DNA of 50,000 nucleotides from NCBI RefSeq assembly GCF_006874585.1, contig NZ_CP029762.1, forward strand, positions 797,607 to 847,606, in the 5' to 3' direction. Made by a program: the position numbers and the translations under genes. The stretch comes from Sphingomonas sp. IC081. Lineage in GTDB: Bacteria; Pseudomonadota; Alphaproteobacteria; Sphingomonadales; Sphingomonadaceae. Numbering within the stretch: the stretch's first letter is position 1; the number at the start of each line of letters is the position of its first letter. Shown here in pieces: positions 1 through 9,369 of this stretch. The notes under the pieces were generated by a model that worked only from the letters and a program-made list of their open reading frames with translations, made no database searches and was not told where the DNA came from.

Positions 1-14
1 GGGGGGGGGGGGGG
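1..14. other. Run of 14 G at the window edge
   Basis: The window opens with fourteen consecutive G residues followed directly by a GAGCTC hexamer. No other homopolymer of this length is present. It could be a true G tract, but a sequencing or assembly artefact at a contig end is at least as likely. No gene covers it. Confidence 0.5.
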
Positions 15-20
15 AGCTCA

Positions 21-662
21 TCACCGGGCAGGTTCATACTGCATCTGCCGGGCCGTCTTGCGCGCAAGGTCCGGCCCCGCAAAACGGGCGACAAGATGCA
101 GGCTCATGTCGATCCCGGCGGAGATCCCCGCCGAGGTGACGATGGCGCCCTGATCGACAAAGCTCACGCCCTCGGCCACCCGGACGGCGGGGAACATCCG
201 CCGCATTTCCGGGATGTCTTCCCAGTGGGTCGTCGCCTCCCGCCCATCAAGAAGTCCGATCCTCGCGAGAATGAAAGCCCCGGTGCAGACCGAGGCGGTC
301 AGGGCCGCCTGGCCAGCAGTCCGGCGCAGCCAGTCCAGCGTGACGGGATTGGCCAGCGGTTCGTCGACGATCCCGCCAGGCACAATCACCACGTCGCATC
401 GCGGCGCATCGTGGAAGGCATGATCCGGCATGACCTTCAGCCCGTGACGCGCGGACACCGGCGCCGCCGTCTGCGCGATGGTGACGACTGAGAAAGGCCC
501 GTGCTCCTGCCCTGGCCGGCTCGGAGCAATCCGCGCTGCGACCGAAAAGACCTCGTAAGGCCCCGCGAAATCGAGCACCTCCACGTCCCGGAACAGCAAA
601 ATGCCCACGGTCAGGGGGCGTTCTGTCCTGTTGATCGAGGGCGAGGGTACTGGCTTGGTCAT
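21..662 (-). CDS. DJ-1/PfpI family protein (class-I glutamine-amidotransferase-like)
   Basis: The product is 213 residues from the ATG at 662, chosen over the longer upstream frame because family similarity begins at the PLTVGILLFRDVEVLDFAGP strand near residue 16. The nucleophile elbow is visible as SVCTGAF with Cys126, followed by LLDGREATTHW with His146, and a conserved Glu37 lies in GPYEVFS. This pattern matches the branch containing isonitrile hydratase (InhA-like) and the N-terminal domain of GlxA/FtrA-type AraC regulators. There is no C-terminal helix-turn-helix, so it is a stand-alone cytoplasmic enzyme-like protein. Its substrate cannot be read from the sequence. It points the same way as the broken protease gene behind it, 108 bp away. 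Confidence 0.8.
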   Translation of the reverse strand: MTKPVPSPSINRTERPLTVGILLFRDVEVLDFAGPYEVFSVAARIAPSRPGQEHGPFSVVTIAQTAAPVSARHGLKVMPDHAFHDAPRCDVVIVPGGIVDEPLANPVTLDWLRRTAGQAALTASVCTGAFILARIGLLDGREATTHWEDIPEMRRMFPAVRVAEGVSFVDQGAIVTSAGISAGIDMSLHLVARFAGPDLARKTARQMQYEPAR

Positions 663-770
663 CTCGGCCAGCGTAGCGTGGATGGGCGGGAATGTCTGCC
701 CGCTCCCGAACACCGGCAAGGCCGGAAGCCGCCGGTCCTGTCCGCGACCGGCAGCTTCCACGGCCAGCGA

Positions 771-2727
771 TCAGATTGGCATGCCGGGCGGGATCGCCGG
801 AGCCGCGCCGGGGGCGATGGCGCGGGCAAGCGCGTCCTTGTCCTCGAGCATCTGCGCCGTTCCCCGTGCCCAGCGAGCATCCTCGCCGCTGCCGCTCACT
901 TTCGCGAGGCCGCGCGCTTGCTCGTGAAGCTTGTCAGTGAGAATCGCGGCAATGTCGCCGGGCATGTCCTTGTCGTGCGCGGCCCGGGCGATCGAAACCA
1001 GCGTACGATAGGCGATCCGCCGCCCGACCGCCGAGCTGCGCCCGTCGAGCGTGGCCGCAATCAGCTTGTCGACCAGTTCATCAACGCCCAGCAGCGATGC
1101 TTCGTCCTGGTGCTGGAGATAGACGCGGGTCAGCCGCGCCGGCGCGAGCAGCGAATCCAGCGTGACTTGCGCGGCGACGTCGGCCGCCACCAGCGGATCG
1201 AACGCGGAAGCCCCGGCCGTATCGAGCACTTCGGTATCGAACTGCGCATCCCCGCGCCCGTTGACGCCGTAGGACAGCAGGGGCAGCAGCCGCGCCGGTA
1301 CGGTCAGTTCCTTTTCGGATAGCGTCGCCAGCAGCGCCGAAAGCGCGGCTTCCTGCTTGTCCGCCGCCGCAGGCGTGGGTAACGCGCTGCCGTCTCCGGC
1401 CACCGCATATGTATAGTTCACGCCGCCCACCAGCTTGCCGACAGCGTCGATCTCGTAGCGATGGAGCAGCCACATCGGGACGAATTTGCGCCGCAAGTCG
1501 GACAGCGCCTCGCCCGGACGCAGGACCGCCGGGCCGAAATTGTTCATGGCGATGCGGCGCACTTCCATGATGTGCTGGAGGTCCGGGGCTTCGTCCGCGC
1601 CATCCGTCCACATGCTGTCGCCCGGCACCCCGAGGTCGGCGCTCCGCCCGTCGATATCGGTCATATAGCGCATCCCGGCCTGCTGGATCGGCATCGGGCG
1701 GCAGGATCCTGACCTGGAAGGCATCGATGTAGCCTGCCGCATCGAAGGCCTGGTTCCACCACGCCACCCCTTCGGCCAGCGCGGTCCGGATCGGCTCGGG
1801 GGCCGCTCGGTCGATATAAAAGACGATCGGCTTGCGCACCCTGGAACGCGGCGCGGCGGGACCGAGCTTGTCGAGGCGAAAGTGGTTCGCGAGCTGATAC
1901 TGCACATCCTCGCCAAGCGGGGTGCCGAAATCGTAAACCTGGGTACCGTGCGAGCCGGAACGGATGTCAAACCGGCGCACGGTGAAGCCGGCATCCGGCA
2001 GCCTCACCAGCGAGTGATGCACGACAAAGCTGACCTTGCGGCCGTCCGGGGCAATATTGTCCACTTCCTTGCCGGGACTGTCGTTGGAATAGGTCTGCAC
2101 CGCCTCCAGTTCAATATTGTCGGGAAACACCTTGACGGCGGAAGGGTCTGCGGCGCTCAGGCTCTCGTCCAGCTTCCAGCCCTTGGCGTCCTGGCCCAGC
2201 GCGCGCGTGATGTTCATCGTGTCATGGGTGAGGAACGGCGCGATGTCGATCGTCACCGCGCCGTCGGCATCGGCGGCGACAACATCAACCATGCCCACCG
2301 TGCTGAAGGGAAAGCTCTCGCGTGCGCCCTTTTCGATTTCGGCAGCACCACTCGCGCGGAAACGCGGGTTCTCGTAAGTGATTGCCATCTTCCTGCCGAA
2401 GCGCCGGAAGGCGAGCAACTGCGTATCTCCCAACATGCCATGGTCAAGCCGGACCGGGGCAGAACCGAGGCCTACCTTGAGCGCCGTGGCATACAGGAAA
2501 CGCCCGCTCACGCCGTCCTTGTCGGGCGCAGGCAGCTTGAGCAGGATGCGCCCGCTTTCCTTGTCGACGCTGACCGGCAGCAAGGCGCCATCGCTCGAAG
2601 CCACCGTCACCGGAGCCGCCATGGCGGCAAGGGGCAGCGCGGCCCCGCCCAGCAACAACCCCAGCGGGAAGGCAAGCATCGCGGCGCGCGAACGGCGCGA
2701 AGAATGACGCAAGGTGCGACACGGCAT
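771..2727 (-). pseudogene. Broken zinc-dependent metalloprotease gene (DUF5117/DUF4953 type), catalytic segment deleted
   Basis: From the ATG at 2727 (GGGAG ribosome site about 8 bases upstream) the frame encodes a signal peptide and the N-terminal domain typical of large exported zinc-dependent metalloproteases, reading well to ILPPDADP near 1686. The family C-terminal half then resumes in another frame at AGMRYMTD near 1675 and runs to the stop at 771. Between them the part that in this family carries the HEXXH zinc site and the following MDY turn is missing, and the junction is out of frame. About 345 N-terminal and 300 C-terminal residues remain; from memory the family is usually 750-850. 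It is therefore a deletion plus frameshift, or an assembly error at that point. The N-terminal frame stays open but unrelated down to 1081. Confidence 0.8.
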
Positions 2728-2870
2728 GTAATATCTCCCTGAAATTCACGGCGAAAATCCCGACCTTGCGCCATCCGGACCCTGTACGACAATCTTTCGT
2801 GCCGCTGCGATCAAGCTATCACAACAAAGCATGCGTAACCCATCAAAGTGCGGCAATTTTCACACGGGTA

Positions 2871-2898
2871 TTGATCGATTCATGTGCAGATCGATCAA
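2871..2898. promoter_or_regulatory. Perfect 9-bp inverted repeat upstream of the Lrp-type gene
   Basis: TTGATCGAT at 2871-2879 and its exact complement ATCGATCAA at 2890-2898 are separated by 10 bases and end four bases before the ribosome site of the regulator at 2918. The position suits an autoregulatory operator. Binding by the Lrp-type product is inference. Confidence 0.55.
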
Positions 2899-2917
2899 AA
2901 GCAGGGGAAAGTCGAAG

Positions 2918-3439
2918 ATGATAGAGATCGAAAGGACCGACTATCGCATCTTGCAGGAGCTGTCCCACGACGGCCGCATGTCGGACGTGGCACTGGGCGA
3001 ACGCGTGCACCTTTCCAGCACCGCCGTGGCCCGCCGCCGCAAGCTCCTCGAGGAACGCGGCGTCATCAAGGGCTACAACGCGCAGCTCGACATGGGCACG
3101 CTCGACCTCAATATGGTCGTCATCATCATGATCGAACTGACTTCCCAGGCCGAACATGTGCTCAACGAATTCGAGCAGGCCGTCGTTGCCTGCCCATCGA
3201 TGTCCTATTGCAGTTTCATTTCGGGGGAAACGGACTTCCTGATGTTCGTACACGTCCGCTCGTTCGAGGATTATGACAAGGTCTACCGCCGCGAACTCTC
3301 CACCCTGCCCCATGTCGCCAAGATCCGTAGCAGCTTCGTCATGCGCAAGGTGCTGGAGCGGACACTACCGCCGGTGCTGTTCGGCTCCGGCGCAGGTGCG
3401 GCGAATCTACAGCGCCATCGGTCGATCGAGACGGTTTGA
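2918..3439 (+). CDS. Lrp/AsnC family transcriptional regulator
   Basis: The product is 173 residues from the ATG at 2918, which has AGGGGAA 9 bases upstream; an in-frame ATG at 2831 would add 29 unlike residues. An N-terminal AsnC-type winged helix (LDxxIL-like TDYRILQELSHDGRMS, then the recognition helix LSSTAVARRRKLLEERGVI) is followed by the RAM ligand-binding domain with the usual HV.G..D.L..V-type segment (SGETDFLMFVHVRSFEDYDK) and a C-terminal strand containing SSFVMRKVLERT. Such proteins sense amino acids or related small molecules. It diverges from the protease pseudogene and precedes a TonB receptor and an M20 hydrolase, so local control of that locus is likely. Confidence 0.92.
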   Translation: MIEIERTDYRILQELSHDGRMSDVALGERVHLSSTAVARRRKLLEERGVIKGYNAQLDMGTLDLNMVVIIMIELTSQAEHVLNEFEQAVVACPSMSYCSFISGETDFLMFVHVRSFEDYDKVYRRELSTLPHVAKIRSSFVMRKVLERTLPPVLFGSGAGAANLQRHRSIETV

Positions 3440-3851
3440 AACCCCAAGGCCCTGCCCGCGCTGCGCGCCGAAATCCTGCGCGCGACGGCATGATCGTGAT
3501 GGATTCCGGCGCTGCGGCTGCGCAATTCGGCAAAATGAGCAAGGATGCTTCAGCGTAGTTATGTTATACATTTTGCCGGCAACATGAAATGTTCGATCAC
3601 CGCTAGACGTTTTTTAAATGATAATATAACCAAACCTATATAAGCGACTAAACAAGTCTGTAGCACATAATGGCCAGAAGCGCCCTCCAGCGTCTTCGGG
3701 TCGCGTAAACATATAACAGAACAGAAATGGCGCCCTGCCCACAACGGACAAGGCGCTCGTGGCGAAGCCTGCTCATGAAATGGGGCGGCTGCGCGACGGG
3801 GAGAAGGTGTGCCCGGAAGCGTCGTGAAGACTGCCTATGAGGGGGCCCATT
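3440..3851. other. Intergenic region with AT-rich stretch and small dyads, promoter region of the TonB receptor
   Basis: The 412 bases hold no credible gene. The segment 3555-3720 is clearly more AT-rich than its surroundings. It contains the palindrome TTGCCGGCAA (3573-3582) and the overlapping dyad AACATgaaATGTT (3581-3593). These are candidates for the receptor promoter and operator. No clear factor-independent terminator for the upstream regulator is visible. Confidence 0.45.
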
Positions 3852-6788
3852 ATGTTTTCCAGCACGACCGCCTATCCTGCGAACCGTTCCGGGGCGCGGT
3901 TCCATCGGGCTCGCTCGCTTGCCCATGTCCGTCTGACACTGCTTGCCGGCGCCGCATCGCTGGCGCTAGGCGCCGCCGCGGCCCACGCCCAGGACACCGC
4001 CACGACCACCGCCACGACCACCGGCGGCGATGAAGCCGCCGTGCCCGCAGGCGATATCGTCATCACCGGTAGCCGCATCGTGCGCGACGGCTACAGCGCC
4101 CCGACCCCGGTGACAGTACTGGGATCGCAGGAAATCAACGCCCAGAAACCGGCCAACATCTCCGACTTCGTCAACCAGCTTCCCGCCATCACCGCCGGCA
4201 GCACTTCAGCCAACAGTTCAGGCAGCCTTTCCAACGGCAACGCGGGCATCGCCTCGGTCAACTTGCGCGGCCTCGGCGCGGGCCGCACGCTGGTGCTGCT
4301 TGACGGCCAGCGCTCGGTCGCCTCGAGCGTGAACGGCACGGTCGACGTCAACACCATCCCGCAGGACCTGGTCGAGCGCGTCGAAGTGGTGACCGGCGGC
4401 GCTTCGGCGCAATATGGCTCGGATGCGGTCGGCGGCGTCATCAACTTCATTCTCAACAAGAAGTTCACCGGGCTCAAGGTCACCGCCGACGAGGGCCTGT
4501 CGACCTACGGCGATGGTTTCAACTACCGGCTTGGCGCCACCGCCGGCCTGTCGCTGCTCGACGACCGGCTGCACATCCTGCTCAACGGCAGCTATTTCAA
4601 GCAGAATCCGGTCACCTCGATCAAGCGCAGCTGGAACGACAGCGCCTATTTCCAGATCACCAACCCGAACTACACTGCCACCAACGGCGAGCCCGAACGC
4701 CTCGTCGGTTCGGGCTTTGCCCCCTATACCTACACGGCTGGCGGCCTGATCACCTCCGGCGCGCTCAAGGGCACCTATTTCCTGGGCGAGGGGCAGACCG
4801 GGCAACTCGACTACGGCACCTACAGTTCCACCTCCAGCCCCTACATGATCGGCGGCGATACCGACGTAACGCTGGCCGGACATGTCGGCACCAATTCGCT
4901 GCTTCCCGATGAAGGCCGGATCTCGGTGTTCAACCGTACCTCGTTCGACGTGACGAATTCGATCGAGATCTTCGGCCAGGTGTCCTACAATCGCTACCAC
5001 GGCATCAGCTACTATCAGCAGACCCCCAGCACCGGCGTCTCGATCAAGTCGGACAACGCCTATCTGCTGACCCAATATCCTGAGGTCGCCGCGGCGATGG
5101 CGGCGAACAACCTGTCGTCGATCACCATCGGCACCAGCAATGCCGGCTTCCCGGTGCCGGGCAGCAACAATACCCGCGAGGTCTACCGTTATGTCGGCGG
5201 CGCCGACGGCACCTTCAACGCGCTCAACCGTGACTGGACCTTCAATGCCTATTTCCAGCACGGCATCACCAAGTCCCACGAAGAGCTGATCAACACCTGG
5301 AACACCGCCCGCATGGCGCTGGCGCAGGACGCGGTGCTCTACAACGGCCAGATCGTCTGCCGCTCGACCATCACCGATCCCGGCAACGGCTGCGTGCCGA
5401 TCGACCGGCTCGGAACCGACGGTCCCTCGGCCGAGGCACTCGCCTATATCTACGGCGACGCACAGCCGCAGCGCGACCAGACGATCAAGCAGGATGTCGG
5501 CGCAGTCAGCTTCAACACCCAGCTGTTCGACATGCCCGCAGGCCCTGTGGCAGTGGCCTTCGGCGGCGAATGGCGCAAGGAATCGATCAACGGCTCGGTG
5601 GAATCGCAGTTCAACTCGGGATGGCTCTACGGCAACTATCTCGTCAACAAAGGGTCCTACAACGTCAAGGAAGGCTTCGTCGAACTCTCGGTCCCGATCT
5701 TCACCGGCTTCGACATAGACGCCGCCGGCCGCTATACCGACTATTCGACCTCGGGCGGCGTGACCACCTACAAGATCGGCGCGACCTGGCAGCCGATCCC
5801 CGACATCAAGCTGCGCGGCACCTACAGCCACGATATCCGCGCGCCCAACCTGCAGGAACTCTTCGCCGCCGGCACCGCGCGCACCAATACCGTGATCCTG
5901 CCCGACAATGCGCCGCTGACCGGCTCGCAGCAGTTCATCGAGAACACTGTCGGCAATCCCAACCTCAAGCCCGAAAAGGCCAATACCTGGACCGCAGGCG
6001 TGGTTGTCTCGCCCCGCTTCCTGCCAGGCTTCACCGCCTCGTTCGACTATTACGACATCAAGATCACCGACGCTATCGGCTCGGTCACGTCGCAGAACAC
6101 GGTCGACAACTGCTACGAGCTTGGCCTGGCCGACTACTGCGCCAACATCGTCTATTCGGGCGGCGCCCTCAGCACGATCACCATCCAGCCGTTCAACTTC
6201 GCCAGCCAGCGGGAAAAGGGCTTCGACGTTGCCGCCAGCTATCGCACCGCAATGTCCGCCATCTCCGAGAAGATCCCCGGAAACTTCAGCATTTCCGCCA
6301 ATCTCACCCACTACATCTCGAACGTGGTCGACAATGGCGTCTTCCCGATCGACTATGCCGGTGTCAACGGCGGCAGCCTCTCGGGCAGCTACTCCTCACC
6401 CAGCTGGGTCTATCGCATCAGCGCTTTCTACGACATCGATCCGGTGACACTCAACTTCGTCACCCGCGGCTTCAGCGACGGGGTCTACGGCAACGACTAT
6501 ATCGAGTGCACCTCGAACTGCCCGGCCTCGACCACGCAGTACCGCACGATCAACAACAACCACATCAACGGCGCGATCTACTTCGACACCTCGGCCAGCG
6601 TGAAGCTACGCAGCGCCGGGCGCGAGGCCACGCTCTCGGTGGTAGTCAACAACCTGCTGAACCGCGCGCCCGAACTGATCGGCAACGGCCCGAGCGGCAA
6701 CAACGTACCCGCCTACGCCCAGACCAATCGCTCGCTCTACGACGTGATCGGACGGACCTACCGCCTCTCGATCTCCGTCTCGCTGTGA
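3852..6788 (+). CDS. TonB-dependent outer-membrane receptor
   Basis: The product is 978 residues from the ATG at 3852, preceded by GAGGGGG 6-7 bases upstream. A signal peptide (hydrophobic LLAGAASLALGAAAAHA) ends near residue 45, followed by a Thr-rich linker and the TonB box GDIVITGSR. The plug domain follows, with the conserved NLRGLGAGRTLVLLDGQR and VERVEVVTGGASAQYGSDAVGGVINF segments, then a long 22-strand-type barrel with YSHDIRAPNLQELF and NPNLKPEKANTWTAGV motifs usual for this family. It imports a substrate across the outer membrane with TonB/ExbBD energy. The adjacent M20 hydrolase and Lrp-type regulator suggest a peptide or amide ligand; the sequence does not name it. Confidence 0.95.
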   Translation: MFSSTTAYPANRSGARFHRARSLAHVRLTLLAGAASLALGAAAAHAQDTATTTATTTGGDEAAVPAGDIVITGSRIVRDGYSAPTPVTVLGSQEINAQKPANISDFVNQLPAITAGSTSANSSGSLSNGNAGIASVNLRGLGAGRTLVLLDGQRSVASSVNGTVDVNTIPQDLVERVEVVTGGASAQYGSDAVGGVINFILNKKFTGLKVTADEGLSTYGDGFNYRLGATAGLSLLDDRLHILLNGSYFKQNPVTSIKRSWNDSAYFQITNPNYTATNGEPERLVGSGFAPYTYTAGGLITSGALKGTYFLGEGQTGQLDYGTYSSTSSPYMIGGDTDVTLAGHVGTNSLLPDEGRISVFNRTSFDVTNSIEIFGQVSYNRYHGISYYQQTPSTGVSIKSDNAYLLTQYPEVAAAMAANNLSSITIGTSNAGFPVPGSNNTREVYRYVGGADGTFNALNRDWTFNAYFQHGITKSHEELINTWNTARMALAQDAVLYNGQIVCRSTITDPGNGCVPIDRLGTDGPSAEALAYIYGDAQPQRDQTIKQDVGAVSFNTQLFDMPAGPVAVAFGGEWRKESINGSVESQFNSGWLYGNYLVNKGSYNVKEGFVELSVPIFTGFDIDAAGRYTDYSTSGGVTTYKIGATWQPIPDIKLRGTYSHDIRAPNLQELFAAGTARTNTVILPDNAPLTGSQQFIENTVGNPNLKPEKANTWTAGVVVSPRFLPGFTASFDYYDIKITDAIGSVTSQNTVDNCYELGLADYCANIVYSGGALSTITIQPFNFASQREKGFDVAASYRTAMSAISEKIPGNFSISANLTHYISNVVDNGVFPIDYAGVNGGSLSGSYSSPSWVYRISAFYDIDPVTLNFVTRGFSDGVYGNDYIECTSNCPASTTQYRTINNNHINGAIYFDTSASVKLRSAGREATLSVVVNNLLNRAPELIGNGPSGNNVPAYAQTNRSLYDVIGRTYRLSISVSL

Positions 6789-6859
6789 TCCCCCCTGGCG
6801 GGGACTTCGGTCCCCGCCGTCCCCTTCGCGCTTTCCCCACTTATGCAAGGTTCGACGAC

Positions 6860-8563
6860 ATGATCCAGTTCACGCGCAAACCCCGCCATCTCGCCGCCCT
6901 GGCTCTCACCGCCGCAACGCTGACAAGCTTGGTTCCCGGCGCCGCCGCGGCCCAGAGCGCCGATGCCGCTGCGCTCAAGCAGGAAGCCGCCGCCGATGTC
7001 GATGCCCATGCCAAGATGATCCAGCAGGGTGTGGATTCGCTGTTCAGCTTTGCCGAGCCCGGCTTCCAGGAATTCAGGAGCTCCGCCTATCTCGCCGATA
7101 TCCTCGAGAAAAACGGCTTCAAGGTGACCCGAGGTGTCGCCGGCATTCCCACCGCCTTCACCGCCACGTGGGGCAGCGGCACCGGCGGACCGACGATCGC
7201 GCTCGGCAGTGACATCGACGACTTGCTGGGCGTCTCGCAATATCCCGGCCTGCCTTACGCCAAGCCGATCGTAGAAGGCGCCCCGGGCCACGGCGAAGGC
7301 CACAATTCGGGCATGCCGATGATGATCGCGGCAGCCATCGCCGCCAAGAACGTGATGATCAAGCACCACATCCCCGGTCGCATCATGGTCTGGCCTGGCA
7401 TTGCCGAGGAGAACCTCGCCTCCAAGGCCTACTTCGTGCGTGCCGGGCTGTTCAAGGACGTCGATGCCAACATCTTCGCCCATGTCGGCACCTCGTTCGG
7501 CACGGCCTATGGCGAGATGGGTTTGAACGGCATGGTCTCGGTGGAATACACCTTCAAGGGTCGGACCGCGCATTCCGCCGGCGATCCCTGGGACGGCCGC
7601 AGCGCGCTCGACGGGGTAGAACTCATGGACGTGGCCTGGAATTTCCGCCGCGAACATCTGCCGGTGACCCAGCGCTCGCACTACGTCATCACCGAAGGCG
7701 GCGGCCAGCCCAACGTCGTGCCGGGCGAGGCCAAGGTCTGGTATTTCTTCCGCGACCGCACCTTCGATACCGTCCGCTCGCTCTATGATACCGGCAACAC
7801 CATCGCCGATGCGGCTGCGATGGCCACCGGCACTTCGGTGACGCACCGGATCCTCGGTTATGCCGCGCCCAACTTCGGCAACAAGCCGATGGCCGAGGCG
7901 GCGCAGGCCAATATCGAAGCCGTCGGCATGCCCAAGTGGACGGCAGACGACCAGGCCTTCGCCAAGGCCGCGCAGGTCAACTTCGAACGCAAGGTGGAGC
8001 CGCTGCACGACAGCGTCGATCCGCTCTCCACCCCCGAAAACCGCCCGCGTTCGATCGGCGGCGGCTCGGACGACATCGGCGACATCATGTGGACGGTGCC
8101 CACGATCACCGTGCGCTACCCCTCGAACATTCCCAACATGATCGGCCACAACCTCACCTCGGCGGTGGCGATGGCGACGCCGATCGCCCACAAGGGCGCA
8201 GTCGCGGGCGCCAAGGCGGTGGCGATGACGGTAATCGACCTGATGACCCGGCCACAGCTGCTGGCGGACGCCAAGGCCTATTTCAAGGACGTCCAGAACA
8301 AGGACCAGCACTACGATCCAGTGATCACCGCCAGTGATACCCCCGCCATCTGGCTCAACGCCGAAGTGATGAAGCGCATGCGCCCCGAGATGGAAAAATA
8401 CTACTACAAGCAGGACAAGTACCCGAGCTACCTCGACCAGCTCGGCATCAAGTACCCCCAACTCGGCACGCCGCCCAAGACCTCGCAGGCCCCCGCGGAC
8501 GTGACGGATGCCGCCACTCGCCCCGATGCCGGTGCACCGGCTCCGTCCCGCGTCGGCGGTTGA
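6860..8563 (+). CDS. Exported M20-family amidohydrolase (AbgB-like)
   Basis: The product is 567 residues from the ATG at 6860, 71 bases after the receptor. A signal peptide ends at about residue 31 (VPGAAAAQS). The M20 catalytic domain shows GHGEGHNSG with His148, the AEEN pair Glu183/Glu184, and AHVG with His208, all expected metal ligands. The dimerisation insert begins at VEYTFKGRTAHSAGDPWDGRSALDGV. The arrangement resembles p-aminobenzoyl-glutamate hydrolase subunit B and other amide-cleaving M20 enzymes, with a C-terminal extension rich in Ala, Pro and Asp. It probably hydrolyses, in the periplasm, an amide or dipeptide delivered by the preceding receptor, with which it is likely co-transcribed. 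Confidence 0.9.
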   Translation: MIQFTRKPRHLAALALTAATLTSLVPGAAAAQSADAAALKQEAAADVDAHAKMIQQGVDSLFSFAEPGFQEFRSSAYLADILEKNGFKVTRGVAGIPTAFTATWGSGTGGPTIALGSDIDDLLGVSQYPGLPYAKPIVEGAPGHGEGHNSGMPMMIAAAIAAKNVMIKHHIPGRIMVWPGIAEENLASKAYFVRAGLFKDVDANIFAHVGTSFGTAYGEMGLNGMVSVEYTFKGRTAHSAGDPWDGRSALDGVELMDVAWNFRREHLPVTQRSHYVITEGGGQPNVVPGEAKVWYFFRDRTFDTVRSLYDTGNTIADAAAMATGTSVTHRILGYAAPNFGNKPMAEAAQANIEAVGMPKWTADDQAFAKAAQVNFERKVEPLHDSVDPLSTPENRPRSIGGGSDDIGDIMWTVPTITVRYPSNIPNMIGHNLTSAVAMATPIAHKGAVAGAKAVAMTVIDLMTRPQLLADAKAYFKDVQNKDQHYDPVITASDTPAIWLNAEVMKRMRPEMEKYYYKQDKYPSYLDQLGIKYPQLGTPPKTSQAPADVTDAATRPDAGAPAPSRVGG

Positions 8564-8632
8564 CGATCCCGCCGGCCTGAACGAACCCACCCTGCCCCTG
8601 GTCGGAGCGAGTGCTTCGTCCAGCGGCCGTTT

Positions 8633-9310
8633 TCAGGCAAGCAGGTCCTCGTAGAACGCGCCGAAAGGACGCTCCGGGTGGCGGATCTGCATTTCGAGGA
8701 TCCACAGCCCCTTGCCGGGCACGGCATCAAAATCACCGAGGTTGCCCCCCTTGTGGACCGAGTGCGGATAGTCGCTCACCCGGTGCCCCTTGATATCGAT
8801 ATTGAGCACCCAGCCCATCGCACGGGCTTCTTCTTCCGCGCGTTCGTAGAGCGCGCGGCCTGATACCGCGCCATGGTTCCAGATCGCCCGAACACGATCG
8901 AACAGCACGCGCACAGCCTCGGCACAGGCCTGCATCTCGGCGTCGCTTCCCACCGTGTAGGTCGCCCCGACGTCACCTTCATGCCCGAGGAATACCGGTC
9001 CCATGTCGATGAAAAAGATGTCGTTTTCGCCAAGCACCGCATCACCCTCGCTGCGGTCGCTGAATATCTTGAGCGTATTGGCCCCAAAACGGACGAGCAG
9101 CGGATGCCAGGTGCGCTCCATGCCCATTTCGGCGAGGATCGCCTCACCCGCCACGCGTACGTCGGCCTCGGTCATGCCCGGACGGACAAGCGCGGCGATG
9201 CGATCGAGCGCCTGCCACGACAGCCTCTGCGCCTCCGCGATCGCACTGCGCGAATAGGCGGGACCGACCGCTTCGCGCGGCTGGAACGAGAGGGGGGCGT
9301 GGGTGGTCAT
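8633..9310 (-). CDS. Small M24-family metallopeptidase (Xaa-Pro aminopeptidase/creatinase fold)
   Basis: The product is 225 residues from the ATG at 9310, with GGAGA upstream; the longer frame to 9373 adds an unlike leader. Only the pita-bread catalytic domain is present. Metal ligands are visible as Asp102 (FFIDMGP), Asp113 (HEGDVGATYTVG), a His in YPHSVHKGGN (183 or 186), Glu206 (WILEMQIRH) and a C-terminal Glu. The N-terminal creatinase domain found in prolidases of about 390 residues is absent, so it resembles single-domain members. It lies 59 bp behind the aldehyde dehydrogenase and could be transcribed with it, but its role fits the peptide locus on its other side better. Confidence 0.85.
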   Translation of the reverse strand: MTTHAPLSFQPREAVGPAYSRSAIAEAQRLSWQALDRIAALVRPGMTEADVRVAGEAILAEMGMERTWHPLLVRFGANTLKIFSDRSEGDAVLGENDIFFIDMGPVFLGHEGDVGATYTVGSDAEMQACAEAVRVLFDRVRAIWNHGAVSGRALYERAEEEARAMGWVLNIDIKGHRVSDYPHSVHKGGNLGDFDAVPGKGLWILEMQIRHPERPFGAFYEDLLA

Positions 9311-9369
9311 GACACGTATCTCCGCTAGGCCGGCCCCGCGTCTGGCGGCACGTCCCGCTTCCGTCAAGT

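Noticed and set aside
2817..2832. TATCACAACAAAGCAT as another copy of the 16-mer
   Set aside because: Only the left half matches; there is no dyad partner, and it lies outside the catabolic block.
4218..6311. Minus-strand open frame of 697 codons
   Set aside because: It lies opposite the first TonB receptor, whose plug and barrel motifs are unmistakable.
5570..6859. Upstream extension of the M20 hydrolase frame into the receptor gene
   Set aside because: The signal peptide begins at 6860; the upstream residues are the receptor gene read in another frame.
6758..8590. Minus-strand open frame of 610 codons
   Set aside because: Antisense shadow of the M20 amidohydrolase.
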